Of a DNA stretch of 41,261 nt, positions 17,023-25,911 are shown piece after piece; positions within the stretch are counted from its first letter, which is position 1; each line of letters starts with the position of its first letter. Made by a program: the position numbers and the translations under genes. Below the pieces are notes generated by a model. The model did not search any database. It was given only the letters and a program-made list of their open reading frames with translations, and was not told the origin of the DNA. This DNA is from JBAZOJ01 sp041648755 (lineage in GTDB: Bacteria; Planctomycetota; B143-G9): positions 1 through 41,261 of the forward strand of contig JBAZOJ010000007.1 of NCBI GenBank assembly GCA_041648755.1. Reading direction: 5' to 3'.

Positions 17023-18818
17023 TTCTTCCGGTCTCCTTCGGTAGTAGGCAAAGAAGCGGGCGGCCCGAAAACTATGGCCGCTCCCAGCGTCTCCGCACTT
17101 TCAATGTCGATTTTCAGAATCTGGTCGATGCTGAGCATTTCTCCGGATTCCAGCGACGGCCAATAGAAGTTTCCGCCCCAGGGCGCTCTCCGGTTGAGCG
17201 ATGCTGCCGTACCGAGGAACAACCATTCCTCGGAACTGAATCCTTCCGGTGCCGATTCGCTACGCGTCGCGGATGCGCTTATCCTGCTGCGCCCGACTAT
17301 CAGATCGCCGTTCTCCCGCGTCAGGTACATCCGCCGGAATACCGTGTCGTTCGGCGCCGTTACCTCTGCTGTCTCGCGCACAAGGCTTATCGGAACCAGC
17401 CAGGAGCGTTCCGTGGAAATCCCGCTGAGCGGCAGGGAAGTTACTACGATTGTCCTTGTCCCGCGCTTGGCCACTATGTCGCGCAGCACCCACCCGCCTT
17501 CAGGATTTCGGGTGCGCGATGGTACGACAAAAATATCGTTGGCCGAGAACAGCATCTTGCTCCTCGCGCGCGGATCCTCGGCCAGAGAGCAGAGCATCTC
17601 AGTGGAGGCGGAAAACGACGTGAAGACCGTCGCTCGTCCGAGCCCTCCGACCCCTGTCTCATAGATGGTGCGGAATTGGCAGATGATCCCTGGGGGAGGG
17701 ATGTAGTAGTGAATGTACAGGGTCAGCCCTACACTGACAAAGATCAGCAGCACCACCGAAACGAGAGTCTTTCGGGCAAATTTGAGCGCACCGATCAGCG
17801 CTGCCACGAAAATGAAGGCGCAGAAGATTATCGCCAGGGTGACGTGAAGAGTCCTTGCGTATGACGGCACCATCTCGAGCTGGCGGAAAGAGCGCGATAC
17901 CGCCTCTGAAGTGGTCCGCGTATCGGGGAGAGGAGGGAACAGGGATGTCGGCGCTGCGGGGAAATCGATCAGATCGCCTATGTGCCGCCACCTGTCTGCA
18001 ACCGTTCCCGTTTGCATCTGATTAGCTTCAGTAAACACAATTTCGCCAAGTCCGTAGTCAAGGACAAGAGTTCCGTCGTCGGCCAGGATCGAGACTTCAA
18101 AGGGCTCTTTCGCGTTGCGGGGCGCAATGTCCTTGAGCGCCGGGAACAGCCTGTCAACGAACCCGCGGTTCCTGGAATATTCCGGCAGAATCAGCCGTCC
18201 GCCCATCTCGACATACTGGCGCAGGGCAGCCAGGTACGCTTCCTCCCACTTGACCTTATCCGACGGGAACACCACTACGCAGTCAACGCCTTCAAGATTG
18301 CCCCACTGATCGAACGCGCCCGAGTCAGGTGTCGTCGCGAGCGTCTTCACGACGAATGCGGGACGGGACAAGAGGTCGAGCAGGGGCTTGTCGCCATCGG
18401 TAAGGCCGACGACCAGAAACAGGCGATCGGAATCATTCAGGAACCTGATTCGTGATGACAGATCCTGTTCGAGCACCTGCTTGAAGGAAAAGAAATCTCG
18501 AATCGAGAGGGAGAGATAGGGATTGCGGGCGTCAATCAGCGCAGGCAGCACGATGCTTTTCGAGGCTCGTGGAGGCAGATGGAACGCTTCCATTGTCACG
18601 TCGCTCGAAATAATCCGCTGGGGAGAAAGCCGCAACGAAATGTTGTAGTCCGCGCTGTTGCCGTATGTCTGAACCTGGACTACCACGGGCATCACCTGGC
18701 CGCTGCGGTAGTATCCGCCCGTGGGAAAAGAGACGTCAATTCCTTCTGCAAAGGCTGTGGAAAGCCAGCAGAAGAGAGCAAGGACAACCGAAACACCAAT
18801 GAAACCGGCGCGTATCAT
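17019..18818 (-). CDS. Membrane protein with amidotransferase-like fold
   Basis: 599 residues from the ATG at 18818, giving a signal peptide (residues 1-25). The predicted promoter lies immediately upstream, so in-frame ATGs further upstream cannot be used. Residues about 26-120 are beta-rich. About 130-235 (DRLFLVVG, VDCVVVFPSDKV, LRQYVEMGGRLILPEYS) resembles the class I glutamine amidotransferase-like Rossmann module of large membrane proteins found beside MoxR/DUF58 genes, but no catalytic Cys-His-Glu set is visible. Two helices lie at about 324-345 and 351-372, followed by a soluble C-terminal domain. It is coupled to the small lipoprotein and diverges from the hybrid kinase. The fold assignment is tentative; a structural role in the envelope is likely. 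Confidence 0.7.
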   Translation of the reverse strand: MIRAGFIGVSVVLALFCWLSTAFAEGIDVSFPTGGYYRSGQVMPVVVQVQTYGNSADYNISLRLSPQRIISSDVTMEAFHLPPRASKSIVLPALIDARNPYLSLSIRDFFSFKQVLEQDLSSRIRFLNDSDRLFLVVGLTDGDKPLLDLLSRPAFVVKTLATTPDSGAFDQWGNLEGVDCVVVFPSDKVKWEEAYLAALRQYVEMGGRLILPEYSRNRGFVDRLFPALKDIAPRNAKEPFEVSILADDGTLVLDYGLGEIVFTEANQMQTGTVADRWRHIGDLIDFPAAPTSLFPPLPDTRTTSEAVSRSFRQLEMVPSYARTLHVTLAIIFCAFIFVAALIGALKFARKTLVSVVLLIFVSVGLTLYIHYYIPPPGIICQFRTIYETGVGGLGRATVFTSFSASTEMLCSLAEDPRARSKMLFSANDIFVVPSRTRNPEGGWVLRDIVAKRGTRTIVVTSLPLSGISTERSWLVPISLVRETAEVTAPNDTVFRRMYLTRENGDLIVGRSRISASATRSESAPEGFSSEEWLFLGTAASLNRRAPWGGNFYWPSLESGEMLSIDQILKIDIESAETLGAAIVFGPPASLPTTEGDRKK

Positions 18819-18825
18819 CTCCACG

Positions 18826-18854
18826 ATTATAGACCACTTGGAATCAGCGGGCAA
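18826..18854 (-). promoter_or_regulatory. Strong promoter, near-leaderless
   Basis: On the minus strand TTGCCC (18849-18854), a 17-base spacer and a perfect TATAAT (18826-18831). The seven bases CGTGGAG separate it from the ATG at 18818, so the mRNA should begin within about one base of the start codon. Confidence 0.7.
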
Positions 18855-18929
18855 CAAAACGGTCACCGGTATGCCTGGCCTGAGAACACGTCTTTTCACC
18901 TGACAGGTCGCGCGCATTCGCACGAAGTG

Positions 18930-18958
18930 CTGTCACTCTCAAATAATAATGGTAGAAT
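18930..18958 (+). promoter_or_regulatory. Promoter of hybrid kinase gene, near-leaderless
   Basis: CTGTCA (18930-18935), a 17-base spacer and TAGAAT (18953-18958) preceded by an extended -10 TG (18950-18951). Eight bases later is the ATG at 18967, so the predicted leader is about two bases and there is no ribosome binding site. Confidence 0.6.
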
Positions 18959-18966
18959 ATGGCTTA

Positions 18967-21900
18967 ATGGAAAGCAGGCGCAGGATAGCTCTTACGTTCG
19001 TTTTGGCAGGCGTAATCGCCGGGGCGGTGGCGGTTCTCCTGCTGCACGCCTCTACGAGGAGCCGTGCGGACGCGGCTTGGGAGAGCATCCGCCTGGCGGG
19101 CGAGGCTACAAAAACCGTCATTTCCCCGTTTATGTTGAAAGAACAGGCCGCCGCCGAGAAGGCCCTTTCCGATTCAGCCCAACTTTGCCTGCTGACTGCG
19201 ATCCCAAAAATGAACCCCGACTTCACCCTCGAAGGCGACGCCGCGCGCGAGTTGATAGAGGCTTGGTCCAAGATGAACAAGCCCTTCGAGCAGGCTGCCC
19301 TTGTCAATCCACAGGGACATATTGTGCTCGCGGACGTGCGGGAGGAAATGCTCGTAATAGCGAGTTGCGTCGCCACCGAGTCTGTCAAGACCGATGCCGG
19401 ACTGGTGAACATCCCTGACATGGGATACGTGATAATTTTCGGGAGCTCCGCCCGAGACCGCGGCAGTTACGTTGTCACATTCAGTACCGTTTCCTCCATT
19501 CCCGATATTGTCGGCCTGAGCTACAGAATCGATGCTGCAAACGCGGCCACTCCAATTCTCAAGCCGCTTTCAAGCAACAGCGGTACTATGTCCGGGCTGA
19601 TTTTCATCATCAACGGTCAACGGGTCTCCCCCCCCGGTCTGCCCATCATAACTCTCTCATCAACTTCTCAGGATGGAGACACCTTCGAACTGCTCTCCTC
19701 CTCTGCCTTTTTTGATCGGTACCTGATCAGGCACAAATACCGCCCCCTCGACATTGAGGCTGCTGCTTACTATGACGAGCCCAACAATCTCGCGGCAATA
19801 TTGTTGTTCCTTCTGGTTGCCTTCTTCGTCACTTCCCTGTCGCTGCCATTCGTTCTCATGGCGGAGAAAAAGCCCACGGTCGCCGTGACCACGCCTGCGG
19901 GGACCGATTTCGTCAAGATGCTGCATTTGCCAGCGGTGGCTTTCGATCGCGAGGGCCACCTCGTCTCGTCAAGCGCCGACTACCGCTCAGCGGCAGGGGA
20001 TGCCGGATTGCTGTTTGTCCCCGACTCGCTCCTTGCGGCGGCTTCGGGTCTGTGGGATCATCCCGGCAAACACGCACCGGTCAACCTGGGCTTCGGTCCT
20101 GCCGGACAGATGGACGGTCAGCTCTTTGTCTGTAACGGGCTCGCATATTTCGTTTCGCCGCGCGCCGTGCCGGGCGGAGAACCGGAAAGCACAAAGAAAG
20201 AAGTCTCCGGCGATGTTCTCTCTTTCCGCGCGGTTACCGAGAATCTTGCGCACCCCGCTGCGATCATCGAGGATACCGGGTACATTATTGCCTCAAACCC
20301 GATCTTCGCCCACGCGGTCGGCATGGATGATTTCGAAAGCGATGTTCTGAACGGAATCACGATTTATGACATTCTCGGCTTCGCCGAACCAAGCCAGATG
20401 GGCGAAATCACCTCTGCGCTCCGCGCACGCCAGCCGATCCGCGCCCTCCCGGTAACTCTGTTCTCCGGCTCCATCAACCGGACCTATAACCTCGAGACTT
20501 CCTACTTCACAGTCGATGGTCGCCACTTCACCTTGTTCGTGATGCTCGATATCACCGAGCGGAAACTGGTCCTCGACAAGCTCAACAGTCGGCTGCAGGA
20601 ACTGCAGGTCGAGGTCGCCGCAAAGACCCGCCTGCTTGGGATAATCAGCCATGAGATTCGAAATACTCTGCAGGCCTTCCTGGGGGAAATGGAATCCGAA
20701 GCCGAGATCTCCTCGGGAGAATCACAGCAGAAATCGATGAAGGTCCGCCTGCTTCGCTCACTGATAAACGACATCCTTGAGTTTTCCAAGCTCGAAGCAC
20801 GGCAGATTCGGCCGAACAGCGATGTCTTCTCACCTCGTGAACTGGTCGTGTTCCTTGACTCGATTTTCTCTTCACGCGCGGCCGCCCGCGGCCTGATCTT
20901 TCGCCTCAAGGTCATCGAGCCCGTCCCCGAAAACGTCGTCGGCGACCCGTCCCGAATAACGCAGATACTCAACAATATAATCTCCAACGCCCTGAAATAC
21001 GTCTCGTCCGGGGTAATCGAACTCAGCATTGCCCACCGCGAGGCGGCTCTCGTTTTCGAGGTAAAAGACAGCGGCATCGGCCTGTCCGACGATCAGCGAA
21101 CGAAATTGTCCACGGCCTTCTACCGCGCAGCCGATGAGGCATACACAATAACCGAGGGCGCCGGACTGGGCCTGACAATATCACGCCTGCTGGCAGAAAT
21201 CCTTGGCGGAAGAATCGAACTCTCTTCCGTGCCGGGCGAAGGGACCACCTTCAGAGTGGTGATCCCTGTTACCCCCGCTTCCAAATCCGAGCCCCGCAAG
21301 CCCACCTATAATGCGGACCTGATTCGCGCAAAGCTCCGTGCCATTGGCGACAAACAACCTTCCTTGCTGGTCGTTGAAGACGATCCCGCCAGTATCGCCT
21401 TCTACCGGGCGATCCTGCGAAAAGTCGGCGCCGACTACTCGCTGTGTTCTTCCGCACCGGAAGCTCTTGCACGCATTAATGAAGGCCACTACTTCGATGC
21501 GATTGTCACCGATGACCAGATGGACGAGATGCGCGGAACCGAGTTCGCGGCAATCATTCGTAAGCGCTTCGGGGACAAGCCCGTTATCGTCCTTCTTACC
21601 GGTCTGTCTGCCGATAAGGTCGCGGAACCGGAGCTCTTTGACGCTATCGTCTCCAAGCCGGTCGAGCAGTCGTTCTGGCGGATATTGGCACAGAAACAGG
21701 GAGTGCAGCGCGAAGGCTGTCCGATTGACGATCACTTCAGGGACTATATCAATGACCCGGACCTCGCGACCTTGCTGCGCGACTATGTCGCCTTCCTGAT
21801 CGAATCGGTTCCGGGCCTCATTGCTTCTCTCGAAAAGGAAGACCTGGAGCATCTCCGGCGGGAACTGCACACCATTAAGGGCACAGCGGCAAGCTATGGA

Positions 21901-22071
21901 CTCGCCGAGCCTTCCGCTATTGCTCGAAACCTTGAGGTGGTGCTCGACGCGGGCAGGGATGCCCAGGAAACAAGAGTCCTATTGGGTTCGCTGAGGGCCG
22001 AATTGGAGCACATCGCCGCGTGGCTCGAAGATCATAAGCCACCGGATAGCAAGATCCCGGCCGCGAAATAG
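18967..22071 (+). CDS. Hybrid sensor histidine kinase (HisKA-HATPase-REC-HPt)
   Basis: 1034 residues. TM1 is at about residues 7-28, followed by an extracytoplasmic sensor of about 245 residues and TM2 at about 275-299. Then come a PAS-like region, HisKA with His562 in ISHEIRN, HATPase (NNIISNALKY, DSGIGL, GAGLGLTIS), a receiver with Asp849 (AIVTDDQM) and an HPt domain with His968 (LHTIKGTAASYG). The protein therefore carries a complete His-Asp-His phosphorelay and should pass phosphate to a separate response regulator that is not in the window. The start at 18967 is chosen because a -10 box lies eight bases upstream; an ATG 18 bases earlier is in frame but lies upstream of the -10 box. It is divergent from the membrane protein gene at 18818 and ends five bases from the convergent methyltransferase gene. 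Confidence 0.93.
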   Translation: MESRRRIALTFVLAGVIAGAVAVLLLHASTRSRADAAWESIRLAGEATKTVISPFMLKEQAAAEKALSDSAQLCLLTAIPKMNPDFTLEGDAARELIEAWSKMNKPFEQAALVNPQGHIVLADVREEMLVIASCVATESVKTDAGLVNIPDMGYVIIFGSSARDRGSYVVTFSTVSSIPDIVGLSYRIDAANAATPILKPLSSNSGTMSGLIFIINGQRVSPPGLPIITLSSTSQDGDTFELLSSSAFFDRYLIRHKYRPLDIEAAAYYDEPNNLAAILLFLLVAFFVTSLSLPFVLMAEKKPTVAVTTPAGTDFVKMLHLPAVAFDREGHLVSSSADYRSAAGDAGLLFVPDSLLAAASGLWDHPGKHAPVNLGFGPAGQMDGQLFVCNGLAYFVSPRAVPGGEPESTKKEVSGDVLSFRAVTENLAHPAAIIEDTGYIIASNPIFAHAVGMDDFESDVLNGITIYDILGFAEPSQMGEITSALRARQPIRALPVTLFSGSINRTYNLETSYFTVDGRHFTLFVMLDITERKLVLDKLNSRLQELQVEVAAKTRLLGIISHEIRNTLQAFLGEMESEAEISSGESQQKSMKVRLLRSLINDILEFSKLEARQIRPNSDVFSPRELVVFLDSIFSSRAAARGLIFRLKVIEPVPENVVGDPSRITQILNNIISNALKYVSSGVIELSIAHREAALVFEVKDSGIGLSDDQRTKLSTAFYRAADEAYTITEGAGLGLTISRLLAEILGGRIELSSVPGEGTTFRVVIPVTPASKSEPRKPTYNADLIRAKLRAIGDKQPSLLVVEDDPASIAFYRAILRKVGADYSLCSSAPEALARINEGHYFDAIVTDDQMDEMRGTEFAAIIRKRFGDKPVIVLLTGLSADKVAEPELFDAIVSKPVEQSFWRILAQKQGVQREGCPIDDHFRDYINDPDLATLLRDYVAFLIESVPGLIASLEKEDLEHLRRELHTIKGTAASYGLAEPSAIARNLEVVLDAGRDAQETRVLLGSLRAELEHIAAWLEDHKPPDSKIPAAK

Positions 22072-22076
22072 CCCCG

Positions 22077-23234
22077 TCAGATAAGTCTGCCGAACACGCC
22101 CTTCAGATAGCGCGTCTCAGGCGCATTCAGCAAGTACGGATGATCCGGCCCGGCGCCGGTGATCCTTAGCACCTGGAAGGTCTTGCGCGTATCGAACGCC
22201 GACTCGCTGATTACCTTCAGGAACGCTTCCTCGGTCAGCCTGCCAGAACACGAAAAAGTGAAAAGGAAGCCGCCGCGCTGCAGTGACGACAGGGCTGTGC
22301 GGTTCAGGTCATAGTACTTGCGCAGGCCCACGGAATAGTCATCGCGGGAATGTATAACCTTGGGCGGGTCGAGAATTATCATATCCGGGAAGTTCGCATA
22401 GCGCACGCGATCCCGCAAGTAGGGGAACACATCCGAATGTATGAACTTCGCCTTCAGATTGTTCCTCGCCGCATTCTTCGTTGCCGCCTCGACCGCATCT
22501 TCGTCCAGGTCAACGCCGATAACCTCGGCCGCCTCTCCGCGCGCTGCGTTAAGTGAGAACCCTCCAGTGTAGCAGCAGCAGTCCAACACCTTCAAGCCCT
22601 TGCTTGCCGCGCCGATAAGTGCCCTGTTGTCGCGCTGGTCGAGGAAAAAGCCTGTCTTGTGCGCCACGGCAAGATTGACCGTGTAGCGCAGGCCGTGCTC
22701 CGAGAAATCAATCCTCTGGTTGGGCATCGGCGGAACGGTAATCCTCTCGGACTCCTCGATATTCGGCGTGGAGGTGAAGTAAACCCCGATCCCGGGGCCC
22801 CATACCTTCTTGAGCGCCTCCGAAATCTCCTCCTGCCGTTTGAACCACCCGGTTGACCTCACATCCACCACGAACGATGTGCCGAATTTGTCGATTATCA
22901 GGCCGGACAGGCCGTCACCTTCCGAGTTGCACAGGCGGTACGCGTCGGATTCCTTCGCAACTCCCATCACGTCCTCGCGGACATGGCGCAGTTCGGCCAG
23001 CCTCGACGCGATGAACACCTCGTCTACCTCAACTCCCGCTTGGTCGCCTATGATGCGCAGGGCGATGTGCGAGCCCCCGCTGTACATCCCTATGCCCACG
23101 AAAGTGCCCTCGCGGTCATAGACCTCGACGGCCTCGCCGTTCTCAGGCATAGGCTGGTTCTTCTTTATCATCCTGCGGAAAATCCAGGGATGTCCCGAGC
23201 CGCGTATAGTCGATAATTCAATGCGAAGCATCAT
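22077..23234 (-). CDS. rlmI: RlmI-like 23S rRNA cytosine-C5 methyltransferase
   Basis: 385 residues. An N-terminal PUA-like RNA-binding domain is followed by a Rossmann methyltransferase: SAM motif VLDCCCYTGGFSLNAA, acidic VIGVDLDE, motif IV MIILDPPK, and the catalytic-type cysteine in FTFSCSGRL. DQRDNR and the FFLD context are also typical of RlmI/YccW, which methylates C1962 of E. coli 23S rRNA. The ATG at 23234 overlaps the stop of the upstream repressor (ATGA) and has AAGGA about ten bases upstream; an upstream frame extension is unlikely. It is the last gene of the der operon. The family is firm, but the exact target base is assumed from homology. The symbol is provisional, since related Rlm enzymes share the fold. 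Confidence 0.88.
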   Translation of the reverse strand: MMLRIELSTIRGSGHPWIFRRMIKKNQPMPENGEAVEVYDREGTFVGIGMYSGGSHIALRIIGDQAGVEVDEVFIASRLAELRHVREDVMGVAKESDAYRLCNSEGDGLSGLIIDKFGTSFVVDVRSTGWFKRQEEISEALKKVWGPGIGVYFTSTPNIEESERITVPPMPNQRIDFSEHGLRYTVNLAVAHKTGFFLDQRDNRALIGAASKGLKVLDCCCYTGGFSLNAARGEAAEVIGVDLDEDAVEAATKNAARNNLKAKFIHSDVFPYLRDRVRYANFPDMIILDPPKVIHSRDDYSVGLRKYYDLNRTALSSLQRGGFLFTFSCSGRLTEEAFLKVISESAFDTRKTFQVLRITGAGPDHPYLLNAPETRYLKGVFGRLI

Positions 23235-24121
23235 CTGCGCTGTTTCCTTTCGCGCCGGTAGGAACCGAGAACGGGCCATGCGAATGCGATTTCGTCCGGA
23301 TGCACAAAAAGCGGCTCGTACTTCTTGTTAAGTGACTCGAGCACGATGTCGCCCTGGGGATCAGGCTTGAAGACCTTACAGACCACCGAGCCGTCGCGCA
23401 TCCTTATCACCGAGGTATCGCCCGGGGATGGGACAAGGTCGGTCCTGGCAAAGACAACATCGCCGGGGAGATAGTACGGAAACATCGAGTCGCCCTCGAT
23501 CTCGAAGGCGATCGTGTTGTCCGCCTTTGAAGCCGGAAGCAACGCTGTGTCGGCCACGGAAGAATCCGGGGCATAAGACCATCGCGGCAACGGAGGTCCG
23601 GCTGCAGCCGAGCCGCTCACGTGCCGCTCAACCAGCATCAGCCCGCCGCTGCCCGTGAAGAAGCACTCGCAACCTACTCCCAGTGCCTCCAGCGCGCGGT
23701 CGGCAAATCTGACGGTCAGCCTGCGCTTCCCTGTCTCGATAAGGGAAATTGTGGATTCAGCCACGTGCAGCTTCCCGGCAAGCGAGTGAATCGAGACCCC
23801 CTTCGTGCGTCGGCAGAACCTCAGCCGCCTTCCGGGGTCGTCATCGGGTGGCCGGTATTCGCCCTTTTCCGGAACGCCTCTGATGGTTGACCAGGGCGTA
23901 ACAACGTAAAGGGAACACATGCGCTCAAACAGCCCTGTTTCGAGTCCTCTCGATCCGCGTTCGATCCTGCACAACGCGGAGATGCTCATCTCGAGTTCTG
24001 TGGCCGCGTGTTGCATCGTCATGCCCGCGCCTTCGCGCGCGAGCCTCAGCGCAACCATCCAACGCGGCCTTCGATCGAAGACCGAGCTATTTACCTTCGA
24101 CGAATTCTTTCTCATCGGCAT
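23231..24121 (-). CDS. Double-HTH LexA/CI-type S24 autocleaving repressor
   Basis: 296 residues. Two Cro/CI-type HTH domains lie at about residues 22-75 (MTMQHAATELEMSISALCRIERG) and 96-150 (VSIHSLAGKLHVAESTISLIETG). A C-terminal S24 domain follows, with Ser212 in GDSMFP and Lys249 in VVCKVFK. The 37-residue Ser-Lys spacing equals that of LexA, and an Ala174-Gly175 cleavage-type site (AAAGPPL) resembles the LexA site. The protein should bind DNA as a dimer and cleave itself on a RecA-type signal. CGGAG lies seven bases before the ATG at 24121; the start overlaps the upstream gene by 35 bases. No phage genes are adjacent. The target operator is not identified. Confidence 0.88.
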   Translation of the reverse strand: MPMRKNSSKVNSSVFDRRPRWMVALRLAREGAGMTMQHAATELEMSISALCRIERGSRGLETGLFERMCSLYVVTPWSTIRGVPEKGEYRPPDDDPGRRLRFCRRTKGVSIHSLAGKLHVAESTISLIETGKRRLTVRFADRALEALGVGCECFFTGSGGLMLVERHVSGSAAAGPPLPRWSYAPDSSVADTALLPASKADNTIAFEIEGDSMFPYYLPGDVVFARTDLVPSPGDTSVIRMRDGSVVCKVFKPDPQGDIVLESLNKKYEPLFVHPDEIAFAWPVLGSYRRERKQRR

Positions 24122-24710
24122 AGAATTTCTCCGCAGCGGCGACGAACTGCTTTCCGCAGTGCCGCGCGATCAACGCCCTTACCTCTTCGATCGGGTACAT
24201 TCCCGACACCCCTACGGTGAACTTTGTGCATCCCCGCCTGGTCGAACTGCCGTTCCCGTACTCGGCCTTCACTTCAAAGCTGAAGGTCACCTCATATTTT
24301 CCTACTGCCCAGGGGCCGGACAATTTCGGTTCCACGATGATTCCCGCCGTCGTCCGCAATATCGGAGCCATCTTGTCTTTGGCCGAATCCAGCAATTCAG
24401 GAGGCAGATTGCTCAGCACGCCCTCGGTCATCTTGTCTATGGCTCGTTCGCGCAGCGCTTCGTCACCGGTCAATATCCACTTGGGCCTGATTTCCGTCGC
24501 CGCGTCAATGAACGCATTGCGGTACTCATCGTCCATCTCAGTTTCGGCCATAAAGCCGTTGCCACGGCCAATGTCAGAGAATTTCGTCCCGGCTGTGCCA
24601 TTTGTTGTACTGGTCGTAACCACCGCCACACCAAGATAACCGTTCCAGAAGGCAATTACGGTAAGGACAAACAGGCCAAGTATCGCGGCAATACTCAGGA
24701 AGAATTTCAC
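24087..24710 (-). CDS. Small membrane-anchored protein, function unknown
   Basis: 207 residues from a GTG start at 24710 with AGGAG six bases upstream. The start overlaps the preceding stop as GTGA. Residues 1-28 are a hydrophobic signal anchor; the remaining 180 residues should be extracytoplasmic, beginning with a Thr/Ser-rich stretch. No family is recognised. It is translationally coupled to the lipoprotein upstream, and the repressor start overlaps its end by 35 bases. Confidence 0.85.
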   Translation of the reverse strand: MKFFLSIAAILGLFVLTVIAFWNGYLGVAVVTTSTTNGTAGTKFSDIGRGNGFMAETEMDDEYRNAFIDAATEIRPKWILTGDEALRERAIDKMTEGVLSNLPPELLDSAKDKMAPILRTTAGIIVEPKLSGPWAVGKYEVTFSFEVKAEYGNGSSTRRGCTKFTVGVSGMYPIEEVRALIARHCGKQFVAAAEKFYADEKEFVEGK

Positions 24711-25909
24711 CTGCGGCTCCTCTCCAGAATGCTCCGGAAGCCGATCGGCGTTGCGACTACATCAATGGCCGCATCATGGCGCCTGATGGAGATGTTGAAG
24801 CTGTCCTTGGCGCCTGCCTTCCAGAGCTCTTCGTCCAGATCATAGGGATAGAAGACGCGTTTGCCGTCAACCGCGATGATTTCGTCTCCCGCCGCGAGCC
24901 CCGGCGCGTCAGGGCAGCCCGCGAATCCGGCCGGAACCTTCAGCTTGTTGTCGGCGGATTCAGGGAGTAGTTCTGGCAGCGGCCTGCGGACCGATGCCGC
25001 GAACTCCGCCGCCGTGCAGCCAAGGCACTCGTCAAGCAGCGCCATAATGTTGACCGTTGCGTCCGAATCGGATGCTTCGGCCAGGTTACGAAGGAATTCC
25101 CGGGGGAACTTTCCACCTGTACCGTCGTAAGCAGCGCTGACAAACCCCAGGGAAGCACCGTAGGCTTCGTTCCAGGAACCCCCGGACGCTTCCTTCCATT
25201 GGAGCAGCTTGGCGCCGAACTTCGTGGCGTAATAGTACTTGTCGGACAGCCTGCTGCCAAGGTACGGATTGCACACGAAGCAGCGCCGCAACGTTTGTTC
25301 TGCCAGGTACGTGGCGATACCCTCGCGCAGCCAGCGTGCCTTCTCATCATTACCGTAGGGAATCCGTGCACCGCGGCCGTACATCAGCGACATTTCCACA
25401 AGCTCGTGGAACGTTCCCAGCAGTTGCGAGGCCGCGCCATCATCCATCCGCGTCCAACGACCGGACTTCGTGAACAGTGTGTCGGCCCTGAAAAACAACT
25501 CGAAAGTCAGCCGCTCCCCGGCAAGACGGGAAACCCAGTTGCGCGGAAGGCTGTCAGCGTGGTGAACGTGGACTGTCAGTGCAGGAATTCCCAGAATGGA
25601 CATCCCCTGCAAGTACTCCAGGGATTTGCGCAAATAGTCCAGAAGTGTTTCGCCATCCTCGCGAAATGAGGGAGCGATGCAGACCGCAGTCCGTTCGTCA
25701 CCCAGCCTCAGATAGTCAGCGGGTGGAGAAGGCGGAGCCGTGTCGTCGTTGAGGGTGGTCTTTATCCCTTCCAGTCGGCTGCCGTCGGTCGAGTAGGCGA
25801 CCGATGCCGTCTTGAGTTCGGCGGGCGGCTTCGATGGCTGCAGCAGGTTGCATCCCCCGGCGGCCAGAAGTGTCACAAGAGCGAATGTCAACAGAACGCG
25901 TCTGAGCAT
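24707..25909 (-). CDS. Lipoprotein with degenerate gluzincin-like motif and PDZ
   Basis: 400 residues. The ATG at 25909, with AGAGG eight bases upstream, opens a signal peptide ending LLAAGGC, a probable lipobox at Cys20. The middle contains GTFHELVEMS (His168, Glu169), where a gluzincin metallopeptidase would have HExxH; here the last position is Glu172. A later REGIATYLAE (195-204) resembles the second metal-ligand motif of gluzincins. The C-terminus is PDZ-like (about 340-395; GLAAGDEIIAVDGKRV). It is either a metallopeptidase with an altered ligand set or a catalytically dead relative. It starts 2 bases after the metallophosphoesterase fusion stop and is coupled to the next gene by a GTGA overlap. 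Confidence 0.7.
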   Translation of the reverse strand: MLRRVLLTFALVTLLAAGGCNLLQPSKPPAELKTASVAYSTDGSRLEGIKTTLNDDTAPPSPPADYLRLGDERTAVCIAPSFREDGETLLDYLRKSLEYLQGMSILGIPALTVHVHHADSLPRNWVSRLAGERLTFELFFRADTLFTKSGRWTRMDDGAASQLLGTFHELVEMSLMYGRGARIPYGNDEKARWLREGIATYLAEQTLRRCFVCNPYLGSRLSDKYYYATKFGAKLLQWKEASGGSWNEAYGASLGFVSAAYDGTGGKFPREFLRNLAEASDSDATVNIMALLDECLGCTAAEFAASVRRPLPELLPESADNKLKVPAGFAGCPDAPGLAAGDEIIAVDGKRVFYPYDLDEELWKAGAKDSFNISIRRHDAAIDVVATPIGFRSILERSRR

Positions 25910-25911
25910 TG

